A DNA stretch of 64,000 bases from Nymphaea colorata (GCF_008831285.2 NC_045148.1:11264183-11328182); one strand, 5' to 3'; shown: positions 33,320 to 52,675, counted from the first letter of the stretch. Program-made: numbers and translations. The notes: generated by a model from the sequence alone, not told the origin.

Positions 33320-35804
33320 ATGGTTTCACCTGGTCCGGATAACAAGACCGAGGAGGAATGGAGGGCCGTCCTCTCGCCGGAGCAGTTCAGGATTCTGAGA
33401 CAGAAAGGCACAGAGTAAGTTTGGAAGATGAAAGTCGAGCTTTCTATCCTTGGTCTGTGAAATTTAGTTCTGTTCCTTCTTCATCTTCTGCCGCATCTTT
33501 TGTGCCGACCGACACATGTTCGGTTCGTGGTATCTTGTTTTAGCTTTTCTCGTCGAATTTTGGCCCATTTTGTGTTTGACCAAGTGACTGATTCTGTGGT
33601 ATTGTGCTGCGACTTTCTGTTTGTTCTTCTTTCCAGAAGTCATGGTCGTCACTACCTTTTTTGTTTTTCCATCTTTTGGGTTAATTCATGCCCGTCAAAG
33701 TGAAGAATTCTACAGCTTTCTGCTGAACTGTGGTTCCTAGATCTTGTGTGATTTTTTCCGTCATCGTGGTCATCGTTACGTGACCAATCGACTGTGGTGG
33801 TATGTTTTGGAGGCCAGAAGTTTATTTTCATGGCGCCAGAAAATTGTTCAATTTTTACTTGTCATTTAGGTTGTCACTGCCTGATGTCAGTCGTTAAGAC
33901 CTTCGACTTGCTTTCTTTTCCAGTAAAAATATCCGCTGCGTGATTTTTTGTAGTTTCCTTGCTGAATCTTGGCCTCTGAGCTCTGCTCTGTTGAAATCTT
34001 CATGGCCATGAATCGTTTCTCATCTCTATAGTTCACAAGTGTCTTCACACGAGACGGTTCCTTTTCTCTGATTTCTAATTCTGATGTTCGCATGGCGGCA
34101 TGTGCATTTCTGCAGTTGCCTTCATTTTATGGGCACGTCTTAATTACCACCAGTCCATCTGTAGATTTGAGCACCTCCACGTTTTCAAATTAATGTAATA
34201 GTTTATTTATCAGCCCCTACTTGGTTAGTATCCGGGCAATAGATTATAATTGTTGCATTATGCTTTGGTTGATTTTTAGTTATTGGAGGAGCTCCACCTT
34301 GATTTGGTGGATTGGAATGATATTAGCTGCTCTCAGATCAGGAACAATAGAGATTTTCCCTTTTCTCCACTTAGATTTTTTTTATATATCAATAAATCTC
34401 AACATATTGTTTAAGCATGTCAACGTGTACCTTCTCCTGTAACACATGGGCGTTTCACTTGACATTTGTTATACATGTTGGCATTAGAAGACTTTATGGA
34501 CATAGCTACATCGTGGAATTGTCTGATTTCTCTTGTGATTTTGATTGTTTATATTTCTTGTTTCATGTAAGTAACATTTCAATTTCGACTTAGTTTTATG
34601 ATTTTATGTTTTAAGGTACAATGACCTAGAAATGTTGCTCAAGAGTTCGTGCTTGAGTTGATATTCATGCTTCATTGCTTTGACACGGACACAAACACAT
34701 GCACAGACAAGCTCACATTTGGGTGTACAATCTTCAGGGTTTCAAAAGTTGGCCAAACGTTTCCTCTGTGATCGAGGGTTTAAGGGGAAAAAGAAAAACA
34801 GAACTATACACGGTGACGAATTCATGTAGGCGAATGTGTCAACTGTTACTGGAGAAAAACTGAAGTGACTCACCTCAACCCTATCGCTGTTTAGAAACAT
34901 TGCTCTGTGCATAAATGTTACCTCCGCCCTTTCATAAGCCTGATGCATTGCATCATTATATGGGATTCTGCCATTGTTATTTTTAGCTATACGGTATTTA
35001 ATCTAAGCTGACTCAAGATTTGATGCTCGGCACATCCATTTCCACTTTCCTGCATTAATGAGCGTAAATGAATCTGTAGGTTACGAGGCACGGGGAAATA
35101 TGACAAATCCTTCGAAGATGGCATATACAGCTGCGCAGGTTGCGGGACTCCACTTTACAGGTCAACTACTAAATTCAATTCCGGATGTGGGTGGCCTGCA
35201 TTTTATGAGGGACTGCCTGGAGCTATCAATCGCAGCGTAAGTTCTCTCTTCCATCTCAATACTGAACACAGTTTACAGTTAGGGCTTTGAGCCAGTAATG
35301 CCGGGGCATGTTGAAGCTGAACCCTTGAGTAGTGCGTGGTCTTATCTAGACCATGAACCGACTAGTCACTAGACACAATCTCATATTACCATTTTGCTCT
35401 CCGAGGTACAGGGTAGTTTGTTGTTTGATATTTGTATGGCTGGTTTAACCATCCCGAGATTATCTGCTATTGCCTAGGGCAAGCGTTTACTAGAAAACGA
35501 GACAAGTCTTCTTGAGAATCAGTTGTTTTAGGCTTGAGTACTGAAGTCCTTAGCATCTCTTACTCTTGACTCTGTGAGAAACCTCCCCTAACTGCATTCA
35601 GCTATTTTGAACTCCTGGCTTGCAAATTTTCAGCCTGACCCTGATGGGAGGAGGACGGAGATCACCTGTGCAGCCTGTGGTGGGCATTTGGGGCATGTGT
35701 TTAAAGGCGAGGGTTTTATTACACCTACTGATGAGCGGCATTGTGTCAATAGCATTTCTATCCAGTTTGCCCCGGCGGCTCATACACATGTAAAAGCTCA
35801 ATAA
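33320..35804 (+). CDS. MSRB: Peptide methionine-R-sulfoxide reductase B, cytosolic type
   Basis: Reduces the R form of methionine sulfoxide in proteins back to methionine, repairing oxidative damage. Exons: 33320-33414, 35080-35236, 35634-35804, giving 140 residues. Zinc-binding pairs are C50/C53 (CAGC) and C96/C99 (CAAC). The catalytic cysteine is C121 in [12 protein letters not shown]68 in SGCGWP is a candidate resolving cysteine. The hallmark GGHLGHVF is intact. There is no targeting peptide ahead of the domain, and the size matches cytosolic plant MSRBs (Arabidopsis MSRB5-9 group). The three-exon layout with phase 2 and phase 0 introns gives an uninterrupted frame. It is convergent with the AT74-like gene. 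Which MSRB paralogue it corresponds to cannot be decided by eye. Confidence 0.94.
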
Positions 35805-36155
35805 TGTCTTGATGAGGAAACAATTAGTTTGCTGTGTGTATGATCACTTAAACGCTTTACAAGTATCATGTGTACCGTCTACATAAGCTTGGAAAGGCTG
35901 TGTCGTTACAGAATACACATGTAGACGTCCTACAATGCCGTCAGGAGTCCGTGCATTCTGTCTTATACTGCACAGCTTGGTGTTGTTCTGTTGCTTCTCT
36001 TTATCCCATCTTCTGCTGTAATTGTCCTTTGACTGTAGCGTTCGTAGACTGCTACGAATCTTCTTGTCGCAGAGTTTCTGACATGCTATGTTGGTCCCTT
36101 TTGCTTCAAACAAGTGTATTACACAACCTCTTTAAAGATGAATTGTACGCTTCTG
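35805..36155. other. Convergent 3' region between MSRB and the AT74-like gene
   Basis: About 350 bases between two stop codons on opposite strands. It should contain both 3' UTRs and possibly overlapping polyadenylation regions. No further gene seen. Confidence 0.6.
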
Positions 36156-38113
36156 CTAGGAGCAGTCTATGCTTCTGTCTCCAATCAAGTTCAAGCTATC
36201 CTGTTGGTCTTCTTCTAAACAGTCAGCTTCATCAGACTCTCTCAAGTGCTGAAAGAAGTCATTGAGATGCCATGGGCAATCATCTATCCAGTCACTCTTC
36301 TTGGCAGTTGCCCGCATTTTCTGGTCAGTTATCATCTCTTGAGACAGTCCCCATCCCTTCATCTCTTCGTCACTGTGATGAATTGCTAGGCTGTACTCGC
36401 CGCCTGCGCCCAACTGCATGACCCGCACCTGGCAGTTGGTTAGATTGTGTAGGCGTTCAAACTGCTCGACGGTCCACCTGAACCACTTCATGAGGAAGAC
36501 CCGGGAGGTGACGCCATGGGAAACAATAACGATGTTAAAATTTGAGATACCACATCGATTGATCCGATTCATGTCAATATCCCTCCAGAGTGACTCCAAG
36601 AAACCTGCAGTTTTACACCCATGTCACAATCTCCCAAGTCTGTGCCATAAATAAGAAAACTTCACGGAATTGCGTTCGATTTTTGAAGGCTAACAGATAG
36701 ACACTCGAGTTTTGACCTGAATTATACAGCAAAAAGCCATTAGACGAACGAAATTTTAACTCAAGCCTGTTTTTGCTATACGACCTAAAGTCGGGTGTTT
36801 TTTGATAGATTACAAGATATTGGCTACACTGAGTTTATTCCAAACCTATGAATGAAATGTTAATTGGTTTCAGTAAAACCTGATTGACCTGATTACACTC
36901 ATTAAACTGATACAATCCCGGTGTATATGAAGGAAAGAAGCCCGATTTAGTGGGGGAAGTTTGAAGGTTTCAATTTAGTTGAGTTGGGGTATGTGCCGTA
37001 TCAGGTTTTCTAGTATCTGTCCAGACTCTAGAGTCTAAATAAGATATAGTCGAGTTCAAGTACCTGCCTCGAATCATATTTTGGTAAAGACAATCTTCAC
37101 AATTTTGAAGGGCATTTAGAGCATGCCTCATACTAGTAAACATATAAAATTCGCGGGGTAACCACAGGTACATCCACAAATTCCATAATGCCGGTGGATG
37201 ACATCCTTCCATTCATAAATTTCTGAGATCTTGGATTCAGGGTCAGTTGTATATCCACCAAGTAGATTGATCAGATCCATTCACATCTCTACAGTGGGGG
37301 TGACTTCAGAAATTTCATGGCACATCCTAGTCCAAGAATTGACTCAGTCCGCAACTCTTGAATGCAAGAGAGATGGAAGATGGACCTCTATCTCCAATTG
37401 ACCGGAAACTTTCATGGGCTTCCGCTCATGTGCTCTCATTAATATAATTTCGCTTCTATACCAGACAACCTAAGTTTTGCTGCCAATCTGGTCAAGCAAA
37501 CGAAGTGAAAACCAGCTCCAACCGCAAATACCTTTGGATCTGGGAGGAGGGAGGAGCTAAACAGACCCATCTCGACGCCATTTTCAAGTCGGATATCCAA
37601 TCCAAACCCAAGCTACCGAACCCCTATTCTGTGCCACAGGGAAGAGAAGGGGAGAGAACGAAAGAGAGACGTACTGGTGACTCGGTCGTAGACGTCGGCA
37701 GCCGACTCGCCCTCCGGGAACCGGAAGAAGAACCGTCCGAATCGTTGCCGTTTCTTCTTGTCGGCCTGCATCTTCTTCTCCTCCTGGAAATTGCCGAAGT
37801 CCTGCTCCCTGATCCGGCACTCCTCCCTCACACCGGCGATCTCTCTCCGGCTGAAGCTCCGGCCTATCTCCGACAACGTCGCCCTGGTGCGCGCGTACGG
37901 AGACACGTAAAAGTACACTCTCCAGTCCTCCTCCGACCAGGCGACTATCCGGCGAATCTCGGCCCCCGCCTCCCGCGCCTGACGGACTCCGGCCGCTGTT
38001 AGCGGGATACGGTGGTCGGCGGTGGTCGTGTAGGCGGCGTTGTCGAGGTTTCCCTGGCTCTCGCCGTGGCGGACCAGTATGATCCGTTTCGGAAGTATCC
38101 GGTTCGATCCCAT
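36156..38113 (-). CDS. Phosphoglycerate mutase-like protein AT74-type
   Basis: Histidine-phosphatase superfamily protein of 295 residues. Exon 1 is 38113-37675 and exon 2 is 36604-36156, with a GT-AG phase 1 intron of 1,070 bp. The start MGSNRILPKRIILVRHGESQ is the first in-frame ATG. Visible catalytic elements are the RHG motif with phosphate-accepting His16 (LVRHGESQGN), the arginine in SPYARTRAT, and the second histidine His176 in VSHGVTSRVF. From memory it matches the plant AT74/AT74H group, whose substrate is not firmly established. A true glycolytic mutase role is unlikely. The C-terminus is acidic and polar. The 5' part is notably GC-rich compared with its surroundings. Confidence 0.9.
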
Positions 38114-39701
38114 CGCTCCTCCGCCTAGGGTTGTTACTTGCTTCTTCTCTGCGGATTCTCGCCTTCCTCGTTTCTCTTCCCAATCATTCTTCACCCATTT
38201 TATTTCTGCCTCTCTCTTTCTGTGTTCAACATCGATTGACGCTTTCTAACATGCAAAAGTCAAGCCCACGGCATCTTCTGTTGCCACCTTTCAGGGAGCC
38301 GGACGTCCTTCCGAAATTGTGTCCGTTTACTTCACTAAATCCCATTAAACAGAAAACCAGTGAAATTAGTTGCTAAGTCACTGGCTTTCTGTTAGAATGG
38401 GATTTGGTGAGAAAAACATGGAAAAATTAGTATTCAACATTTTTTTTTGGTTGTAAAGAAGTCAAAAGAATGAAAATTGGAAATAAAAGCACACTACATT
38501 TTTAATAGATTTTTTGACAAAAATTCCTTTAGAATTCGAAGACATAGCATCTTACTTTTTCTATTAAAAGTTCTGTCTTGAACCTTTTTTTTGGTTGGCT
38601 TGCCAGTGTGTTATCAATGGTATATGAACCAATAAGTGTTTGGTTCTCCACTCTTTCATTAACATCTTTGTTTATTCAAGTTGATGAAAGGTAAAGAGTT
38701 TCAATATTGGAAGTGGATCTTTTGTTGGCTAGGTTGGTGGCAACCTGCCAATCTGAAAGAGAGATTTGTTATAATCCAATATTCAATTGAAATATGAATT
38801 CAAGTAGTTGGATTCATTTAGAAAGTTCCAGTCATGTATGGTCTATTATGTTACTGTGAATAGACAACCACCAACATGCAATTATTCAATATTTCTATAT
38901 ACAGAGTTCCAATCCAACTTCGAATCTAATTACGCAATGCTTTTGCAAATTCGTTGGATGGATTTAACATTTTTATAATCAGTTTCATCAATCCGTATAC
39001 CCCGTGAGTGCGGCATTTGATAGCTCTTGATCTACTTGATACAACATCTTTGGGTTTTTTTTGTTACTCTTTTATGAATCTGCCCAGTAACAACAGTTAT
39101 TACTGTTATCAAACATGCTTTTAAGATTTGAGATCTGCGAATTTAAGATGAGTCCTCATCTCTTTGCTTTTGGATTAAACCTACTGGTTACTGGCCGGGG
39201 TCGGTGCACCAAACCCCTCTTTAAGGTGTTGCTAAGTTGAATGAGAAGGCGCAAAAGGATAAAAATAAGTAGCAACCCTGTTTGATTTAGGAAGTGCATT
39301 TATTGACATGTAACTCCACCAATTCGAGCAGTTGCATTAGTTTTCAAATACCTGGCTTTGAAACCCAAGTACCTAAGATTTCGGATCCGAATCCAATACA
39401 CCTATAACCACTAGAGGAGCTGCAGGACCCTTCTTATTTAGTTGTTTATGTGTTGATGTTCCCATATAATTTAGTTTATTACATATCGGTACCTCTCAAA
39501 TCTAAAAGCTTTTGAAGGATCTAGAATTGGGTCGCGGTATATATTAGTGCCCTTCAATCAAAAGCTGCATATAACTATATCTGATCTAAAAGGCATTCAT
39601 ACCCTCTCTCTTTCTCTCTCTTGTGTTCTTAAGTGACTTACTTGTCACTCAATTTTGTTAATAAATTTTCATTTTGTCGGCCCTCTCTCTCTCACAAACA
39701 C

Positions 39702-39720
39702 TGTGTGTGTGTGTGTGTGT
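39702..39720. repeat. (GT)n microsatellite
   Basis: A short uninterrupted TG/GT run beside a CT-rich stretch. Confidence 0.85.
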
Positions 39721-41097
39721 TTCACCTTTTGTTCCTGCCTCTTATTTCTTTCCAGTAATTTTTTTTACTGTTCGTGTGGCCGGAACAGGGGAGTTTGTTG
39801 ACCTGCCAACTCTTCCATATTATTTTCAAAGTTCACTTTAAAGAAGGAAAAAAAAAATCAACGGCATCAAGTATGAACAAAGGGGAGGGAACTATCTCAA
39901 AGCTAAACAATCAACGCTCACAGAGGCAATGAGAACATCTAGTCCTAGCAAATGCTGTGGCGGCCATGGGAGACCACTTTGAAGGTTTTTTCGTACGCTC
40001 CTCAACAAGATTCAAGGGCACCAACCAGTGGTGGAATAGGAAGTTTTTAAATGAAAGGCACTACTTCAAAAAAAAAAAAAAAAATACTCTACAACTAGAT
40101 AGTAAAACGATTGAAGGGCTCCATCTATAGATAAGTAAATAATTGAGGCCAACCAATACATAGATAAATGAATATTATAGGATTATGTAAGCAACTGCCC
40201 ACACAATTTCACTGTGAGTTTGCCCCTTTGGCACCAAACGGCATTCTGCTGATATTTATCGGCCTCGCTGGAGTTACTTCTCTTGTTTTATTTTAAAAGA
40301 TGTTTAACAAATATATTGAAATATTTAATAAAAAAAAATCTTTCAGGACATGCTTAATCATGAAATGCTGGATCCTGAGTGTACTTTTACTAAAGTATAG
40401 TTTAAACCCAAAATTAATTGAAGAAAGCTGGACCCCTTCATACACACACGCATATAAAAAATTGAACTATGTCAGTTGCTGGATGTTGCAAGACAACTAA
40501 ATATTTATTGTACTGTAAACTGTTGCTAGAACTGCATCATAAACTATCACTGTACCATACACTATTGCTTGTGCTTTGGTTTTTGACAATAGTTTTTATA
40601 AATATACTGTCATTGGATAACATTTTGCCAGTTGGCTAATGTCAATTGCTTTATATATATGCAGCATGACTGAGTCTATATGGTCAGCAGGGATTCCATC
40701 CAAGCGGAAAGTGTTCTCCTGTCTACCATTTTATCGAAATTGAGTTGCGTGCACAGAGGTGTGCACACAACAAATATGCACCAAAGGAGAGTATGAGCTT
40801 TTTTGAAATGTTTTATACAGGAAGTGGACATTTCAGACTGTTACACTTTTTTACAATCTTTTTTCACCCTTTTAAAAAGTTTTTTCATTATTTGAATGAG
40901 AGTATTTTGGTCATTGCTACTTCTGCTAACCAATTTTTTGTGCACACCATTAGCTTCGGTTCTTCTGCCTCTACAAACAATGTACGAGAAAGTTTACAAG
41001 CACATTTGAGAACCAAAAAGAATGGAGAGATAAAATGCTACTAGGGATGTAAATATAGATCAGATATATAACACCAGTTAATGAGAAACACCACTAT

Positions 41098-41233
41098 AGG
41101 GTCATTTGGCAATGGCAGTAATAAACTGTTTCATGAGACAGGCAGATTCATAGAGCTCTATGCTACAATATTCTATGAATTTGGAAAGATTCAAAGACGA
41201 GTTTATTGCTCTTCCTATTACCAAACAGACCCT
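41098..41233. mobile_element. Small fold-back MITE-like element, 136 bp
   Basis: The left end AGGGTCATTTGGCAATGGCAG, continuing to AATAAACT at 41126, is mirrored on the right by AGTTTATTGCTC (from 41200) and CCAAACAGACCCT. The interior contains a second inverted pair around CATAGAGCTCTATG. Ends of the AGGGTCTGTTTGG kind are common on small plant MITEs. I see no convincing target-site duplication. Confidence 0.55.
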
Positions 41234-42590
41234 CTAGGTCACTCATAAAATTTGTTAATTTTGATGGTTGTTAGGTTATGTAAAAGTACTTCTAGAAGTA
41301 TTTGAGTTGGAAATGTTGTGAACCTTCAAAAATCTTCGTCGATTGTTATGAATACGTAATTGCTTGATCTTCATGACGCAGAAACTGCGAGAGAGTGTCA
41401 TCTTTGTGCATCATTTTGCCTTCAATGGAGGTTTCTTTACTGTTGAAAAATGATGGTATGATATAAAGATGCACTTTTAAGGCAGACCACTTGTCTGGTT
41501 CACTATTTCTTTTCCCAACGTTATCAAACGAATCTCATAGATATCATAGCTGTAAAGTTGCCTCCCATTTAATTTGTTGAACTGCTACATGACATGTTCA
41601 GTCTCGTCATGCCGATCAAGTCTCTGACCTTTTATGATGATTGTTTCATTTAATCAGGAAACAAGTGGTTATTAAATCTTTGAGATGCTTAGTTTCTGAA
41701 TTGTGATTCCACTGTGCTTGTTTAATTGAATATATAACGACCAGATATTTATACAGTTTCTCATTCTTAAGGAGAAAATAAGTTGAAAATGTCGTCTAGT
41801 ACTAAAGGAAATCAATATTAATTTTCTAAACTTATGTTCACCAAGTTATGCCTTAAACTCTGTGTGTGTGTGTGTGTCTATTACATATACACATATAAGC
41901 TAGATGTTGACAAATAGTTGTTAGGAACAAAAACTTTTTTATCTTTTATTAGTATGCCGGGTTCTGTTTACCAGTGCTCTTATCGGGCTAGAAATTTGGA
42001 AGCAGACCCATGAACGCCCCGAAATGAAAAGTTCATATTAAGATATTTACCTTTTTGGTTTCAATATTATCAGCCCAAGTCTTCTGATAGATATTTACGG
42101 ACAATTATCATTTTACCACGCACTCACAGTTTTATGCTAGAAAGCCAGCCAATTTATCTATCCTATGTGGATTGAACAGAAAATACTAATCAGGTTGAAC
42201 TTTTTCTTGTTGTCTGAAACTAAATCGTTTTCGATCTGTTAAGATTATATAAATAAAATTTCTTTCTGCAAAAGTCAATGCTGTGTATACTTTTTCACAA
42301 ACAAGGCTAATGAACTCATATGGGTTTTTCTTTCCGTTATTGAAAAAAATTAAGCACCTTCACTCTGGAATTAAGATACAATTATTTCAATTTTGTTAAT
42401 CATGGATCAAAGCGTGCTACAATCAGCATCCTTTTTCTCCACGTAAAATCACGTGAAGGCAGACATCATTCTAATTCATGAGATTTGAGCGGCATTGCTA
42501 TCGCCGTGCTTGAACAAGTTAGTGATGCAGAGCCAGACAGTTTGACATGGGGGATCAAGGGAGGGAGATGCAAGACGATTTTTCACTATG

Positions 42591-42598
42591 TATAAATA
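42591..42598 (+). promoter_or_regulatory. Probable TATA box of the GH9 gene
   Basis: TATAAATA lies 52 bases upstream of the start codon at 42650. This spacing implies a transcription start near 42620-42625 and a short leader of about 25-30 nt. Confidence 0.6.
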
Positions 42599-42643
42599 CA
42601 AATGCCACTGTTCCTTCACATACAGAAGAATTGGTCAGACTGA

Positions 42644-48610
<5,967 letters not shown>

Positions 48611-49617
48611 TCATGGTGATATTAATGACTGCGTAAAAAATAAATGTAGAAGTGAACACAAGGAATAGTATTAAGCACTACCTGTGGCCTATCTCCATGT
48701 TTTTGTTATGCATCTGTACTTCTGCATTTGACGTGAAATTAAGAAATGCATAGTATGTTGCTTGATTCTTCCAGATACAGTTATGATATATGGATCAGAA
48801 TGCAGCATGCAAGATTTATTCAAAAACTTCCATACAGTGAAAAATTTGTTGCGGTAAACAACCAAACAAAGAAATTGACCAAAACATGTATAAACCAAAA
48901 AATTACACAGTATGGATGTAATTCTTGTTCACATGCCCGGACTACCAAATTTTAAAAAGCTGTAAATGTAAAACAATCTTGTACTAATCCAGTTTATTAT
49001 TCGTTGGCCTTTCTTGAAAGAATACGGCAACCTTGCCAGCCATTTTTATAAGTTCAGGGTAGGATAATAGATGTGCTAAGATCTATCACTACTTTTCCCC
49101 GGATATTTTAAACTAAATCTAGGTTCCAGATGCATGGTGACATTCAGTGGAAGTAATCTGTCAAAGAACCAAATGGATCAAGCAAGTTTCAGCATTAAAC
49201 CAAGATAGCTGCTTGTAAGCATGAAAAGGGTGAGAACCTCATGCCACCAGCTGCTACGGATGCCAGATCACAAGCAAATCAATATCACCAGCGGAGTCAC
49301 TGATAGGTTTCTAATCCTTTCTCCTATAAGATCAGGTCAGCCGCTTAGTTACAGAACTGGGTGCCAGTATTGAAATGCTGATTGCTTCATACTACCATTA
49401 AAAGCAAATAGTATAAGCTTCTGAAGTACATCTTATTCTTTATATCTGAGACAAAATGGAAAAGAAAAGTTCACATGCGCTTCAATGCGGTATTTAACAT
49501 CAAAAGACAACTCAATGGTGCTGAGAGGGTAGCATCTATCCATGGAAATTTTTATTAGAAAAAAAATCGCCAATCGGAACTGTCCTTTGCAATTAGAAGT
49601 AGCAATGAGCAGGAGTC
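48611..49617. other. Convergent region between GH9 and COA4 genes
   Basis: About 1 kb between the stop codons of two convergent genes. No further gene recognised. Only short ORFs with no motifs are present. Confidence 0.55.
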
Positions 49618-50387
49618 CTATTTCGATTTTCCTTTGTCCATTTGCTTCTCGTGGCAGGCTTTTAACGCTTGAACTTCTGTTTTCACCCAACAAAAAAAAC
49701 AAACTCCGCCTCAGTCAACACGAAGATGATCACGGAATCAAAGAAAAAGAAGCCAAAAAAGGCATGTCCCAAGTGATCGGAGCAAAAAGAAAGAAAAGGA
49801 CAAAAGAAAAGGAGATAAGGAAGTTTCTCAGGGTATATATTATCCTACTTAGTAAGGAAGAAACGTTTGGCATGAATACTTCCATAGAAGCAACTGAGCA
49901 AATATATACGTTCAAAAGAAATCACAGAAAACTCAGAGTGAACGCGCTTCTACCAATGATATTGAAGCTACCAACAACGAAATTATCGATTTCCCGAACA
50001 AACACGTCATCGGGGAGGATGGGCGGGATGAGAATTCAAGTACCTGATTGGCAGGACCTCCAATCCCGATTGCTATTAACCAAGCAATCCTGCAAACGAC
50101 AGATCGCCTAATGATTATGGGGTCCTTTTTTTTAACCATGGTGGAACATTGTGAAGCATATGCACATCTGACTCAAGACATGAGAGAGAGACAGAGAAAG
50201 ATACCTGCAGAGCCAAATATAAGGAGGCACACTGCTTGAGCTGCTTCACGTTCTCGTCGTCTTCGTCGGCATCTGTCTGATGAAGTGGAGGAGAAAGGGG
50301 GCCCTCTGGACGCTGTAGTGGTGATGCCGATGTCGGTGGTGGTGCTGATGTCGATGGCGAAGAAGGCTGTGATGACGATGAATCCAT
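49618..50387 (-). CDS. COA4: COA4-like twin-CX9C mitochondrial protein
   Basis: Probable homologue of cytochrome c oxidase assembly factor 4, a small intermembrane-space protein of the twin-CX9C class. Exons: 50387-50205, 50089-50044, 49676-49618 (minus), giving 95 residues. Introns are phase 0 and phase 1. Cysteines C53 and C63 (CASLYLALQDC) form one CX9C, and C74 and C84 (CQSEVQALKAC) form the second, separated by LVNSNRDWRS. The DCLVxSNRDWRSCQxEVQAL pattern is that of plant and animal COA4. Such proteins are imported and oxidatively folded by the MIA40 pathway, with no cleaved presequence. The first 45 residues are a Ser/Pro-rich then acidic extension. The twin motif is divided over three exons, so no single ORF reveals the gene. 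Family assignment is from pattern memory. Confidence 0.87.
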
Positions 50388-51629
50388 CCTCCCCGCGTCT
50401 CCTCACTGGGAAATCGAACTAGCTGCTACTAGCCGTATTTCTATGCGAGCAGGGACGTTAGTCAATATATTGGCATGCTTCAGCCCGCTCCCTGACTTGG
50501 AGCTGTTGGTTCGAGTCTTTCTGAGGGTTGCATCATGACCACCTCGGGCAGAGAAAATGGGGCTGCTGGTCTGGAACTCTGCAAGCGTCATCACAAATTG
50601 CATCCATATGATTCGGCTAGATCTAGTATGATCGCTAACATGTCACACGAAGATGCAATTTTTAGTTATAAAGAAATGGAAGAAGAATCGGTCACATATT
50701 TTCCAATCTATAGTTCAGCTGCTACAAGTCAAAGAAGTTCAAACAATTGACTCCGAATTCCGAAATCTTCCAAGATTTGTAGGTCCATTTCAACGGATCC
50801 AAAGGGAGGATTGTCTATCTTCAGGTATTTTAGTATGCCAAACATTTTGTCCTCTTCATTTTAACGATCAACTCTTTAATACCGAACCGCTTAATAGTTT
50901 TGTTGTTCGAAAGGAGAACTTTTAAGGCGTCTTTGGTTCCTGATAACCAGTTTAAGAAGTTGAGATGTCTATACCGCACGATACTAATTTGAACAGAATT
51001 GAAAATATCTTGAATTTATTCTCCCGATTTGACGCGTGAAGCGAATGGTTCTCTTTCACGGATTGCGGGAAAGAAACAAAATGAGACCATCAAACATGGC
51101 AGTCCAATGGGTGAGACATTCTTGACATGAGTTGAATAATGTTCCTCTCGTGAAACAACGGTATACACCACAGATTATTTTACCGGAAAGTTTAATGTTA
51201 TTATTGGGATGGCTAAAATTTTAAAAATGATCGCTAAAAACTATTACTAGATTGACATTAATTATGATCATGGAAATTTTTGTAAGCTTTATACAGCGAT
51301 TTTTAATTTCTCAAAACTAAAGGAGCCATGGGGTCTGCTGGCTCCCCCTTGCTCCGCTGTTGCTTTTTTAGACTTTAGCCATCTACCAACTATCCAGCAC
51401 ACAGCAGCATTGATTTTTCCTACTTCGCCTATTTATGTTACTTGGAGAGAGAGAGAAGGAGAGAGAAAGAGACACCCTCTAAGTAAGTCTCTATTATTGT
51501 GCCTTACCAAAACAAGACTGTAGAAAAGCTAGGGCACAAAAAGGTAAGACTTGAACTTGTCCAAAGTCCTCACCTTATTACCATGTAGTCTTTATATCAT
51601 ATAAGCAATTGAAATAAATAAAATTATGC

Positions 51630-51697
<68 letters not shown>

Positions 51698-52675
51698 AAG
51701 AGGGTGCTTCACCATAAAGAAATAAGGCTTGCTGGAGGAGTGGCACTAGACCCCACGTAGCCATTCCCTTTCACAAAGAGGATAGTGCTTTCCGACGGGT
51801 TTCTCAATCGTGCCCAGAAGCTTATAAAAAAGGAAAGTTACTCACTTCCAAACAGATAGTCAGATACCCGTCCAGGGATCAGATGACTCAGATCAGGTGC
51901 TTTTGAGATTTTCCAATATTTAGAAGTATAAAAGCTTTAGTATTTCCAAAATTCTTGTGAGTTTTAAAAGTGACATCTCTGTGCATAGTTTGAAATTTTC
52001 AGATTGTCGAGTTCTAGATCTTAACCATCGGATTTGCGCATTTAAAGCAGCTACCCCAATAATGTATCCCTTCAATTTGGATCACAGGGGATCACATTCG
52101 TGCAGTTGAAAATTTAGGAAAAGCAATTTGAATTGGCGTTACGAAGTTTAATTAAACAAAAAGAACGCAATTGCACTCCACCTGGTCTATTCCCGTTCGC
52201 CCACAGCACGAAACTGTAAACACAATGAAAGTCAGGGAAAGTATCGCAGCAAATAATTAGAAACAAGCCCAAAAAGAAGCAATAACTGCCAGCAAAAAGA
52301 ACAGAAAGAACAGTTGCACACTTGCACTGAAGAAGAGCATAAAAGAAAGCCCTCAAACTTGTATAAAAATACAATAAATCAGCAAGATTTTGAATATGAA
52401 ATACAGTATAAGAGCACATGCTTTTAACATTGCTAAGCTAGACATTGTCCATGCAACCCAGCTCCCTAATAAGGAGATAGGGAGAGATCTTCAGCTCTAT
52501 CTTCCAATGAAATATCTAAAACCCCAACCTGGATGAGAGTGAGCGACTAAGAAAGATATTCAACCGTGTTGTTATATATGAACAATTGACGGTGCAGCTT
52601 TCGCTTCCATTCATCACAATCATGAATCAGGAGCCTTTCTCGTGTCAGTAGCAGACTTCACTTGTGCACCATGCC
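50388..52675. other. Intergenic stretch between COA4 and RPH1
   Basis: No gene supported. It holds the COA4 promoter at the left, GA-rich patches near 51444-51475, a compound (TA)n(GA)n microsatellite at 51634-51698, and the RPH1 3' UTR at the right. Short ORFs at 50535-50925 show no motifs. Confidence 0.5.
51634..51698. repeat. Compound (TA)n(GA)n microsatellite
   Basis: About 20 TA units pass directly into about 12 GA units. It is likely to be highly polymorphic. Confidence 0.95.

Larger units (their letters stand above)
38114..42590. other. Long intergenic stretch before the endoglucanase
   Basis: No gene recognised. It contains a (GT)n run at 39702-39720, a (TG)n run at about 41861-41877, a fold-back element at 41098-41233 and, near 40520-40640, sequence weakly resembling the dispersed repeat at 8.7/9.1 kb. 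The first 200 bases should hold the AT74-like promoter and the last part the endoglucanase promoter. Confidence 0.45.

Noticed and set aside
37505-38002. 165-codon plus-strand ORF
   Set aside because: It is an antisense shadow of the GC-rich AT74-like exon 1 with no recognisable domain.
37584-38183. 199-codon minus-strand ORF
   Set aside because: It is another frame over AT74-like exon 1. The frame with RHGESQGN is the real one.
40745-41044. 99-codon plus-strand ORF
   Set aside because: Phe/His-rich chance ORF in AT-rich DNA next to repeats. No motif is present.
49542-50111. 189-codon plus-strand ORF
   Set aside because: It is antisense to COA4 exons 2 and 3 and their introns. Its Lys-rich low-complexity translation has no motif, while the minus strand gives a coherent spliced CX9C protein.
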